This document shows positions 20,443 to 31,439 of a stretch of 64,000 bases of DNA, piece after piece (position 1 is the stretch's first letter; the number at the start of each line of letters is the position of its first letter). The stretch lies in NCBI GenBank assembly GCA_030052745.1, contig JANBVO010000003.1:1488001-1552000 (forward strand), in the 5' to 3' direction. The notes under the pieces are model-generated. The model was not told the origin of the DNA and searched no databases. It saw only the letters and a list, made by a program, of their open reading frames with translations. Source of the DNA: Pleurostoma richardsiae (Eukaryota; Ascomycota; Sordariomycetes; Calosphaeriales; Pleurostomataceae). Both the position numbers and the translations under genes were made by a program.

Positions 20443-21700
20443 GGTTGGGACAGAGCAGGGACTCGTATAAGTGAAGCCGTATAGGCACACGGGGACCGGG
20501 TAAGGCGCAGGTAAAGGTAAAGACAAGTGTTGTCGCAAGTGCTTCAGATGATAGGGAGATCTTTCTGTGCCACGAATAGAGAGCACGCAGACATATCGGA
20601 GACGCGGGTTCCAGACCGGCGATTCGCAGAATGGAACGGGGGTCTATTTGAGAACCAAGATGCGGACCGACTAACACGCCAAAGGGAACAAGATCAGGGA
20701 ACCAGGAATTCCAATCGCATCATCTCAGGTGCGGGCGCCTTGGCGCTATCAGGGCTGCCGCGGTGGCCATGCCGCCCTCCTCGCAGGTTTGTTCCCTGGA
20801 TTCGGGGAGGAATAGCGGCGGCGGCTGCTGATCATAGTAGAGATTGGGGAGGGGTGAGAGAATGGACGATGACGCAGCGAGCCATTGGCATCCCGGCTCT
20901 CTCGCGCACCTGACAGGGCTGGCCGGACCGTTGGTGGGGTCTCCCACCTTATTACCTAGCGCCTTCGGCTCGCTCCAGTCCAGGGACAGTCGCCCACGAG
21001 TGGATGTGACATCACCGAGACACCGGGCGGCCTCTCTTCATTCCGGCCGATCGCGAACCATTTGCAGGACCGGAGCCGAGATTTTGGGTCGAGATATCGG
21101 AAGGAAACAACTTAAGAACGAAGCAGTAGACCAATGGGATTAGATGAGATACGTATGCAGACACATCAGACGGTGTGAGAACGAGAAGCTTATTTGGCTG
21201 AGGATCTGTCTCGCCTCGTTTGTCACAAATTGGTATTAACAGATATGTTCACAGCCGAGAGCACGCTGCAACTGCGAGTACACGCGTAAGAAGGCCTATA
21301 TATCTATAAGGACTACCTATTGCTCCAGAATCGATTCATCAGAGCCACGACATAGCGAGATGGTACTGATTTCCCGTCACCGAGAGCCCTCTACTCGCCG
21401 GATGGGCAATGTCCAGACACTCTCCTCAGAGATAATAACCTCATCCCCATACCCTCCTGCCGTAAGTAGTAACCTGGATCTCCTTTTACTAACCCCTCCT
21501 CGCATCCTCAGCTCATCCCGTCATCAAACGTAGTAAGGCGAATTATACGCCCATGTTCTCTCCTCCCTCCACAAACACCCGTATTCAGACGGGTAATAGG
21601 TATCAATCAGAGCGGCTTCCGTAAAGGCTAAAAGCTTAAAAAATGGTACGAGAAAACGAGAAAATTCGTGGAAAAGAATGCTAAACTCGGGATCGCCGCT
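20443..21700. other. Intergenic region upstream of thaumatin-like gene
   Basis: About 1.26 kb without a convincing gene, between the 3' end of the Hsp70-like gene and the 5' side of the thaumatin-like gene. A missing first exon of the latter could lie at the left end. Confidence 0.45.
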
Positions 21701-24151
21701 TTATCTGAAGCGAGCCCTGCATCTGCCCATGACCTCTCCCTGGCACACTAGCTCGGCGCTGAACTCAGAGCCATCCAGCGTCAGGTATATGTCGAAATAG
21801 ACGCGGTAGAACGTGCCTTGCGGCGTGTCCATTCGCTCAAAGTCCTTCTCGAGGTTCTTGCGTGAGAGGTCAGAGGTGAGGGTTACAACTTCCTTAATGC
21901 CTATGAAGCCGTTAGTAAGATAAATTAAACCGGAATCTGATGGTAAGACTTACGAGGGTCCTTCGTATACTCAGGGCAGACGTCATCGTCGCAGGCGTAC
22001 AGAATATCTTCGTACATGAGGGTGGCACCGGGAGCCACCTGCCGGAAAAACGAAACCTTGACGGGTTCACCGATCTTGACCTTCTGGCCCTTCTGCACAA
22101 AGATCTGCCTGGTGAACTTGCAGCGGTCCTTGCCGTCGAGGGACGGCACGCGGTAAGCCTCTGGATGATAGCCCTCCTTGAAGGGCTGTAGGGTGGCCAT
22201 GAGATAATGGCGACGAGCGACACGATGCGTAATGACACGCTCCGTAATACCGGCCGTGACGGCACCCTTGACAATAGCAGCCACCGAATCCATGGGGCGA
22301 ACGACCTTGGACTGGAACTGAGGGGGCACGTGGAGCTTGATCTGCTGGAAGAGATATTCCGATGCACCGAAGCCACCGACCACGAGGATGTTCTGCAGCG
22401 TCCGGTTCTGCGCCTGGATGGCGATAATCTGGTTCCTGACAAGCTCCAGAATGCGGTTCACGACCGGCTCAAAGCACTGCAGGATTTCCTCGTTGGTGAA
22501 GGTCATGTAGCCTTCCTCAATGCCGGCCTCGGGGAACTCAGCCTCGATGCCAACGTCCACGGCCCACTTCTGCCCATTGTTCCTGAAATCGGCCTTGATA
22601 CGGTTCTCGAAGTCCATAATACACTTGGCGTACACACGGCCGGCGGTCTTGGAACCATCAGGAAGCTTCATCTTGCGGATCTTGGTTCGGAGAATGTTAC
22701 TAAAATTCCGATTGAGGGCTGTAGAGCCACATGAATCACCAGAGCCGGCCGTGCATTCGGCGACCGTGAAAGGATTTTCGTCCTCGACCTCGTAGGCGAT
22801 CAGATCGACGGTACCACCACCGCAATCAACGATGAGCACGGCATCGTGGACCTTGAGGTTAAGCAGTCCGGTCTTCGAGCAGAACAGAGCCGCCGCCTCC
22901 GGCTCGCTGATGAGCGTCAAGCGGTTGTCATTCTCGTCGCGAAGGAAACCAGCCTGGATCGCCGCGGCTCTTGTAGCCGCCTTGCCGGCGTCATTCCAGA
23001 TGGCAGGAACCGTCAGGTAGTACCGGATATTTCGCTCTTCTCTGTTGAATACTTCGCCGAGCGTCTTCTGCAAGGCTGCCCGCATTGCCTGGCGGAGCTT
23101 GAAGAGGTAGTCTGCGGCAACGTCGATCTCAGACTTGCCTGGGGGCAGAGGCGGCAGGTTGATCGGATCAATGTAGGTGTTGCCCGACAGCATCAGCTGC
23201 AGCTTGAACCATTCGACTTTCTGCACACCTGGCTTCGGGTAGCCTGTTGGCGCCAGGGCATCGGCGATATCGGGACCCCAGCCCACCACCTTCTGGTATT
23301 GGTCGTAGTAAAGGACTGTCGGAATCTGTACTTCCACCGATTAGTACTGCTCTAGAAGGAGCACAATGGGCACCGGGAGACCTGCCTTTTGCTTCGTGTA
23401 GGAGCCAGCACCTGGCCACTCTGTGATAATGTCTTCCTTTGCCTCATTATTCGTCGCAAATGCGAAAGCAACACCGGAGAAGGTAGTACCCTGGGGCGCG
23501 TATTGATCAGTCCCCGCGCATAGCAAGGCATTCCAGCAGCTGGCGAAGTGGACTTACAAAGTCGATACCGACGATCAGCTGGGCCTTGCTCCTAGAATTG
23601 CCCTCCACCTCAGCGGCAGTCCGCGTGTAAGGCGCAACTGGCATGGGAGGGCCCTGTTGAGGCGGGGGTGGTGGGGGGTATCCAGCGGCGCCAGCGTATC
23701 CTGGAGGACCGCCAGGGACGGGGGCGCCTTGCATAGGCATCTGAGGCGGGTAGCCGGCGACGGGAGCGCCCGTGTTGATGGGAGGAGGACCGCCGACCAT
23801 CTGTGACGGCGGTGTACGTGCCGGGCCCTGGTTGGTGAGAGGGCTGGTGCGGCCGACTGGCGCAGGAGGGCCTGGAGGATATCCCGCAGAGTAGCTCGGT
23901 GGCCGTTGACCGGCACCGGGATGATTCATCGGGAGGCTCTGCTGCGACGAGTTGGACGCGATAGAGGGCGTCGGTCCGGGTCGCAGAGGGAGCTGATGTT
24001 GCTGATGCTGCTGGTGTTGGAGCTGCTGCTGCTGTTGTATGTGGGCGGGTGGAGGGGTTTGGGTCTGAGGCAGGTCTGGCGATTGGATGCTGGCAGCAGA
24101 TTTGCGTTTACCAAAACCAAAGCCTTTCAGGCGCGAGTTCGTAAAACTCAT
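21701..24151 (-). CDS. HSPA12-like Hsp70-family ATPase with Q/P-rich head
   Basis: Four exons on the minus strand (24151-23558, 23490-23386, 23325-21954, 21900-21701) give 756 residues. The first about 185 residues are low-complexity: a Gln/His run (QQQQQLQHQQHQQHQ) and Pro/Gly repeats. The actin-like ATPase fold then begins with GIDFGTTFSGVAFAF (split by intron 1), phosphate-2 VDCGGGTVDL and adenosine motif VVGGFGASEYL. The tail after about residue 600 is short and lacks a classical substrate-binding domain and EEVD. This is the fungal HSPA12-type group; clients are unknown. Intron 2 is best read as GC-AG, because phase 0 at ACAG|ATT needs the donor AAG|GCAGGT. A canonical GT-AG pair a few bases away (23381-23331) would instead add three residues. 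Confidence 0.88.
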
Positions 24152-26864
24152 AGGAAATACGGGGGGGCAGGAGAAGAAAGGAAAAAGAAGAGTGAGAATC
24201 GGAGAAAGAAGAGCGTGGGACAGTTTTGAGGGGCGGCGGCTGAGCGTCAGGTAGAGTACCTAGAGTAGCAGCGGGACGGAGAGGGTGAGAATTTAGCAAA
24301 GGCGGCGGGCGGCGGCGCTCGTTCTCTGTGTCTGTGTGTCTGTGTGTCTCTCGTGTCTCTCACAGTCCTGCAGTCCCAGGGAAGAAGCAGGCGGGCTGGC
24401 AGGCTGGCCGCTGGCTGCTGGCTGGGATGTTGGTAGTGGTTGAGATGAAGAGGGGTGATGCTTGGCTGGGCCTGGGGCTGGCTGGGATGCTGTCCTGCGC
24501 CCGTCGTAGGACTTCTGGCGTCCGTTTGCTCGGCAAGGTCCTACAGCCACCTACCTAGTGGATGTACCTCCGTATTCCGCACAGCTAAAAGGATCCCCTA
24601 GTCGCTGAAGAGCGTGTGCGCAGTGGGTGGCTGATTGATGGTTCCCCGAGCTGACTGCGCTAGTGGTTTCGGTAGAGTAAGGCTGAGGCAACCCGACTGT
24701 GTTGGCACCGCCGCGGGGGAAGAGGGGAGGAGAGGAGAGAGGGGCGAGGAGAGGGAGAGGAGCGTCGACGGGACGGAGAGGACGGCAGGTAGAGATAGTT
24801 TCAACGTACTCCTCCTCACTCTGGCAGAAGAGATTATCGTCGCTCAATAGCATCCAACAGCCTCGAAATGCGATGTGGGCATCGTCAATACGGGCTCGCA
24901 ACTTGGGCATCCTTTGTCTGATTTTCCAACGGTGTTGGGCTCCATTTCTTTCAAGGACGTCTGGAGGCTAGCAGAGGTACTTGCGTGGGATATCTGGCGC
25001 CACCCGCCGCGCTACATGGTGCAAGTTCCTTGCCCCGCCTTCTCATCAAGCAAGTCTTGCGATTTCAATTCACATTGATGCCTTTCTCAGCCTGCCGTCT
25101 GAGCAACTTGATATTGGTCAGAAGAAGATTCCATTTCCCTCTCGTTCTGATTATAAATCCACCAGGGGAGGAGCCACAAGACACAATCATCGCCTTTGAC
25201 GGCGACGTGTGCATGAGAGGCTCTGCGGGGTCCATCAGGAGGATTGGCTCAGTCCTGAGGGGGGCCAAGGCGACAGAAAACGGCGGCGCTTTAGGAGCCA
25301 CCGTAGGTCCGCGCCGGCGTGCCTAAGGTACTCCCTGACGGAGTCCTGCCACAACCAAGTCCGCCTAGAATGCCGAATCAAGCGTAGGATTTCCTAGACG
25401 GACAAGCAGAATATAGCACCGTACGGTGAATTCCCTAACGTTAGCATCGTGGCTCATCCGCGCTGTGCCTCAGTCACTGCTCGTCTGGCCAATCAGACGT
25501 GGGAGCCAGGATGCGGTCAGGCTCACCAAAACGGGTCTAGCGCCGCGCTCAGCCGCAATCCTGTCAACCGCGTGGGAACAGGGACATCCTGATTCAGTTT
25601 GGCATGGCTGGCAATGCTGGCATAATGAGATGGAGTCCGGTGACGGCATCACTTATCGAGATTCGTGGGATTAAGCAGAGCCGATCTCGGTCTGTATGTC
25701 TGATGAGGTCAAGAAGCTAAGTTAAAGGTGCCTACCCGGCACTATCTCTATGGCAGGAGGCAAAGAAGACAGCCGGCCCCGTGAATCGGCGGTGTCTCTG
25801 GCTGGTGCCGTCTAGTACGCTTGCTCAACTCGAGTATCGTATCCTGAGAACCGACTCAGCATTCAACTCTCCCTCAGGACGAAGCTATGGTACATGGCCG
25901 TCCGTTAATGCCCTGAGCGATCTGTATGAGAGTCCTCCACGCACCACTGCCCACGTATAACAGCGTAGGTCTTGCATCGTACGACCGCGCTGCGAGTCCT
26001 CCCAGGGCCTAGAGACTAGGATCACGGAGCTGTCCTATCAATGCGATGTAGGACTGCAGCGTGTCAGTCCGGCCGTCTCGACACCGACTTTCCATTTCTT
26101 CCATTGCCGAACACGGCACGAGATGGCACCCCGGGCTCCGAGTCGGTGTCAGCTTCGAGGCTTTGCGCCCCGGACAGTGTGACCGGCTGGTATGTTCCTA
26201 CACGTGCCAGGCAATTCGTGCTTGACAGTCCTCCAAGCTTGTCCCTTTTTATATGTGGCGTACCTTACTACAGTCTCTCCAAGTCACATTAGTGACCGGT
26301 CGCCCAGCATAACGTCAGGTACGGGAGGGAATACGAGCTCCGGAGCACCAATGAGCGCCACCAGCGCGAATGCGGTTCGTGTTTTGGCACCCCTTCTCCC
26401 CGCGCCCATGTGTGCGGAGAGTGGTACGGGGAAAGAAGCACCCCAAAATGGGTAGCTTGTCGGCTTTGCAGGCCAAAGCCAACAAAATACCTGACAGCTG
26501 ATAGCTGTAGCTGGAATAGGGGAAATGGACATCACGTTGTTGGGCGCTTGGCGCAACATCGAGTATTCAATGTGTCGAATCCTCGTCCCGAATGGCAATT
26601 CTGCTCCGTTCTGGTTCGCTCTTAGATAAAGAAAAGACGATACTTTGGCTCTCGGAAGTCAATTCCCTTCGAATTCTCCGCCGTAGTGGCAGTAAAGTTC
26701 GCCAGTTCACGATAAACTTTGCCTTTTCGCCCATTGCGCCATGTATTAGGCACTCGACTGGCCTACACATTAAACGTACCGGACAATCTCCCGTTTTCAC
26801 ATCTTCGCATCTTCGGGTGTCAGAATCGCTTCACGCAGCGGTGTGAAGCATCATCCTCCCAGAG
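24152..26864. other. Large divergent intergenic region
   Basis: 2.7 kb without a supported gene, between the leftward Hsp70-like gene and the rightward MFS gene. It holds a TG/TC microsatellite (24323-24360), a CCAAT box at 25489-25493, and an imperfect inverted repeat (25359-25368 with 25394-25403, one mismatch). Frames here are short and compositionally poor. Confidence 0.5.
24323..24360. repeat. TG/TC microsatellite
   Basis: Alternating TG and TC dinucleotides (TCTGTGTGTCTGTGTGTCTC core) lie in the 5' region of the Hsp70-like gene. This is a simple-sequence repeat, likely length-variable. Confidence 0.7.
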
Positions 26865-28401
26865 ATGCCCTTCTACGAGCTAAACTTGGCTGTCTTCGCC
26901 GCCGTCAACACCTTCCTAGTATACCGACAATACAGGAGGGGCGGCACCAAGGAGAAAGGTGATGCTTCTGAGTGTCGAGACCGTGCGGACACGGAGCTCC
27001 TGGGAAATTGGACGGACGCAGATCCCACGGCCTTGAGTGAATTCCAACAGGAATTCTTCCTCGTCTACGGCCTGGCTGTGGCAGCAGACTGGTTACAGGT
27101 AAGTCGGGCGGTTGTTGCTGTCTGAGAAGCTCTCCATGATCTCCCGCGCTGCGGGCTGACCCATCGACCGTCCTAGGGGCCTCATATCTATGCCATATAC
27201 AAGTACGAGAAGGACATCCCCGAGAAGCTAGTCGCGGCGCTGTACGCCACAGGCTTCATATCGGGCGGCGTCAGCGCCTCTTTTGCGGGCGAGCTCGCGG
27301 ACCGGTGCGGCCGGCGGCTGGCATGCCTGATATACTGCGGCTCGTACATCGTAACGTGTATGTCGATGCTGAGCAACAACCTAGCGGTACTTTTCGTGGG
27401 CCGGCTATGCGGCGGTGTCAGCACGACGCTATTGTTCAGCGTGTTTGAGGCGTGGATGATCACCGAGTACCACAACCGTGGGCTTGATGGCTCGAGGCTG
27501 AAGTTGAGCAGCGTCTTTGGATACATGACGACTCTGAGTTGCATAATTGCGATTGTATCCGGTGTCGTGGGCGATATCCTGGTCGCGGAGCTCGGCGGGC
27601 GCATGTGGCCTTTCGTCGCGAGTATTGTGTGCTGTTTGGCCGCCGGGTATCTGATACTGACGACCTGGGTAAGTTGACAACGGGTCTATGAAAGGAGCTC
27701 ACTTTACACCGTTGACCACAGCTAACCAGCGCAATCAACAGCGCGAGAACTACGGTTCTAATTCCCCTGAGCAGAACTCATTTGGGGACGTTAAGAGTAG
27801 TATCATGACGATCATCACGGATAAGCGTATCCTCTCCCTGGGGGTCACATCCTGTTTTTTCGAAGGCGCCATGTATCTGTTCATCTTCTTCTGGTCGGCG
27901 GCGCTTAAAAGCGCAAGGGAGCGGAGAGTCTCTTCAGGGAATGGGGAGGAGGCGGGAGACCTGCCCTTCGGCCTCATCTTTGCGAGCTTCATGTGCGCCA
28001 TGATGGCCGGGTCGTCCTTCTTCTCGCTGCACTCCGGGGGCGTGCACACGCGGGAGAGCGCCTCCTTCATCCTCATGTGCTGCATCCTCCTCGTCAGCTG
28101 CTGCCTGTCCGGCGCGGTGCTGCTCGAGGACGAGCACCTGCTGTTCTGGGCCATGTGCGTCCTAGAGGCGTGCGTCGGCGCGTACTTCCCCAGCATGTCG
28201 TTCCTGAAGAGCGAGGTCGTCGACGATGGCGTCCGCGGCCGAGTGTACAGCATCCTGCGATTTCCACTGAACGTGCTGGTTGTCATCACGCACAGCCTGG
28301 ACAGGGAGGGGGATGCTCATCGCAACCATGTGTTCATGTCGCTGGCTGCATTCCTCATCCTAGCCTTCTTTGTCGTAAAAAGGACGTTCGCGGGAGAATG
28401 A
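26865..28401 (+). CDS. MFS transporter, molybdate-anion transporter (MFSD5) type
   Basis: Exons 26865-27098, 27177-27668 and 27742-28401, all phase 0, encode 461 residues. Many hydrophobic helices are present. Family-specific blocks include DWLQGPHIYAIYKYE (formed across intron 1), the MFS signature GELADRCGRRLACL between helices 2 and 3, and VFEAWMITEYH. The second half begins after RENYGSNSPEQNSF and includes GAMYLFIFFWSAAL and the late helix FPLNVLVVI. The MFSD5/MOT2 family takes up molybdate in algae and animals, which would feed molybdenum-cofactor enzymes such as nitrate reductase. That substrate is inherited from family knowledge, not shown by residues here. The protein should sit in the plasma membrane or an internal membrane. 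Confidence 0.87.
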
Positions 28402-31400
28402 TGCTGATGCTCATTGCTATTGCCCGTCGAAAAAGAAGACAAGTCCTACGCCGCTAGGGCCATGGTCGTAATGTTGCACCAGGCATGGCTGAAGGGGATG
28501 ATGTGTTACCGCCGTGCCATTCAGTGTGGCATGGTCCTATCAGACCAAGGGGACAGACCGCCTGGTGGAATATACATGATACTGATATCCACTAAGCCAG
28601 CCTCGAGGCGGTGAGCTTGACAGCGAACACACGTTGGCCGAAATGGGTTGGGGAGGATGCAATTTGGAAAAGACACCGCGATGGGAACACCGCATCTTTA
28701 ACTACCTAGATCCAGTAGTCATGTCTGCCGAGATATATACGTCCACGTGTATCTAGCGACGACATAACCCCCCATCCCAGCTTACCGGGTAATCGAGAAG
28801 TTTGTCTTGTGGTTTCAATTTACCCGTTGCGGGCGCAAAGCTCGTTTCGCAGGGGAGACCGGGTTTCATGTCCTTGTTGAAGCGCAATTGCCGGGAAGCC
28901 GGGAATAGCTTCATTGGAGACCCCACACTCCCCCAACCCATCCATCCATGCGCATGTCTCGAGACTAACAAGCGGATTGGATTGGCTGCCATGTACGAAT
29001 CACAACTAGCCCAACAACAGATTGGCTTGTTTCGTCTGTTGAGCAGCGGCTTTAGCTTCAATCTGCTGCATGACCGTGGAATCTTAAAAAGAGATCAGGA
29101 CGACTCCATTGCCAGTGTTCAAAAAGGCTGGTGCTCCTTCCTGTCCTGTTGTTGCATGTGCCCCCTTCTTCTCCCCGACTCCGTCTCTTCTCCAACCTCC
29201 GCCTCCGCCTACTCCCTGCAGCCCCAGAACAGAAAGAGACGTCGGCCAGACAGAAAGAAGGTGATTCGCACCTGCGTTGCCAAGGCCTCACCTCGGCAGG
29301 CATTAAAACGGAACAGAAGACGGGCCCGACGGTGTTAAAAGCCGCCGTGAGATCTTGACCCTCAAGTCGGACCTATTTTGTCTCGGAAACCTGTCCTGCG
29401 GCTCCACCCATCGATCCAACGGCAGATGGTCCCTGTGCAGCATCAAGCATCACCGATTGCTCCGTGTCCTCTCCCCGCCAAGGTCTCTCGTCTCCCTTGG
29501 TCTCTCGATGCCTCCTCTTCTGCGTCTTAAGGCCATCCTAAGGAATCACTGAAGTCGAATTACCCCAAACCCGCCAAATACGATCATTCCCTGCTCCTCC
29601 ATCAAGGCATTTCGTCATCGCTTTGTTTGACTCGTTGGAGAAAGGCCGCTCTAGTGCTCTAGTTGCGCTAGTCCGTCATTCTACCCCCTTCGAGGCGCCC
29701 TCCGAGCCCTACTATTCGCTTCTCGGCCGCGGTCGTTTGACTGCGGGCTCCTTTCACCGGGCGGGCTGCGGTGTCACCCCATCGCCAGACCAGCCAGTGG
29801 ACTCCGTGCCCACTTTCTAGGTCTCCTTGGGTCCCCTCTGGTGCTTCTTGGGGCATCGGCCGACCACCTCTCGGCGAATTGCTGGGTCGTGTGCCCTCTC
29901 GAAGTTTGTTAGAGCACCACAGCGGCGGCACTCGCGAACCGTGTGGAAGCCGTCGAAGCCGTCGAAGCCGTCGAATCCGTCGAAGCCTGCAGACTGTCGG
30001 TGGTGCTAGACTGGCCACCGATCGATCCGGAGCACCGCAGGACGAGCGAAGCGCCGGACTGCATCTCTTCACCGCTGTACAGACGGTTCCAAGGAGCCCG
30101 GGGCTGCATAGCGTAGCGTTGTGTGGCACATACCGCCGCTGCACGAACCACACGAACCCCAAAAGGCCACACACCACCTCACGGTGTCGCTAGACCAGAA
30201 CCGAGTGCTCGGCTTTGGCCCTGCTGCATCTGCTTCACCTGCTGCAGCCAATTGGCAGGATTCCTTCGATCTAGTACTGTATTGAGGTAGGTTCTCTCTG
30301 CATCGACAGGCGACCCGTGCCGGGCCAAGGACCCTTTCTTCCCATCGTGACCCTAATTATGACATCGGTGCCAACTGACCAGCCAGCCCAGCCCAGCCTG
30401 CATATTCTCCAGTGGCGGCCGAGAGCGTCCCACCGCCGGGAGCATATTAACGGGACGTTGGAAAGCTATTTCATAAGGCAGTCCAGACGCTCCTTTCGCT
30501 CGACTCGGTCACCCCATCCAAATTGCCGTCACCCCCAGATCTCTCCGCCATCTGGTCATCTCGCGCGCCCACGAACACGACACAAGACTCTGGGCCGGCC
30601 GCCGGGGGCCCGCAGTTTCCCCGAGAGCGTCCTTCGTCTATCTGCACGCGACTAGCAATTTCGCCGGCTGATATCCGCACTCACGCAATTACCAAACCGC
30701 AGGTCTGCACTGCAAGGGTCGGATTCGGTCCATGACCTCATTGCAAGGTCCGCTCCTCCTCGTCGCAGACACGGCCCTTTTCCCAGCTCCACCCCAGCGA
30801 AAACGCCCCGACACCCCGCCAATCTCCCACAGCTCCCCGCCACAAACTCGTTGTTGCGGTGCCCGTCTCCCACCGGCACCACGACGTCCCCAACCGCCCA
30901 GGGCGCCGCGTGGCGCGCAATTGACGACTCAATTGCTGCTGACGGCGTCTCACAGGCATCACAGAATTCCCGCACTAGCGAAAAACACCGCTCGGCCCGC
31001 AAATTGCTGCTGTCACAGGGCTCTCTGCTGTCCATCACCCTCATCATCCTGGTCTTAGTAAGTTCCCTGATCGGGAGCTTCAGCTTTCCATTCTTAGCTC
31101 TCGGCGTGCGCCCCGCAGCAGAGCAGCCCAGTGCAGTACCTCCGTACCTGACACTATCTGACCTTGGCCTTTTTCTTTTTTGTACTTTACCTAGCTACCC
31201 CCCAAGCTGTTACACGTCCCCGTGCCTCTCGTCCTTCCTCTCCTTCTCCCATGAACTAACCTGTCCACAAGATCCTTCAGCTGCTCCTTGGTGACGCCAA
31301 GCTTCATTACCTCAACATCATTGTTGGCCATCGCCTCCTACGGCCCGTCTTTCCCCCCGCCCCCCAGATAACACCGGAGCCGGTGTGCGAGAATCCTCAC

Positions 31401-31439
31401 CCTTTTCTCACCGTCGCTCCAGTCTCTCGGCCGCTCACC
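28402..31439. promoter_or_regulatory. Long upstream region of glucokinase
   Basis: 3 kb with no supported gene. Frames of up to about 178 codons exist but look like chance in GC-rich DNA. It contains a 9-bp tandem repeat (29946-29990) and strongly pyrimidine-rich sequence from about 31170 to 31440, just before the glucokinase ATG, as often seen at fungal transcription starts. Confidence 0.4.
29946..29990. repeat. 9-bp tandem repeat, five units
   Basis: Three exact copies of GAAGCCGTC are followed by GAATCCGTC and a decayed GAAGCCTGC. The repeat would encode a three-residue repeat in any frame, but no supported gene covers it. Confidence 0.8.

Noticed and set aside
25359-25403. Imperfect inverted repeat considered as transposon ends
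   Set aside because: Only ten bases with a mismatch and a 25-base gap, no target-site duplication and no transposase nearby.
28802-29338. 178-codon frame upstream of glucokinase
   Set aside because: Low-complexity basic end and no recognisable family; the region looks like promoter DNA.
29668-30177. 169-codon minus frame containing a Leu-Arg-Arg repeat
   Set aside because: The repeat is simply the translation of the 9-bp tandem repeat; there is no independent coding support.
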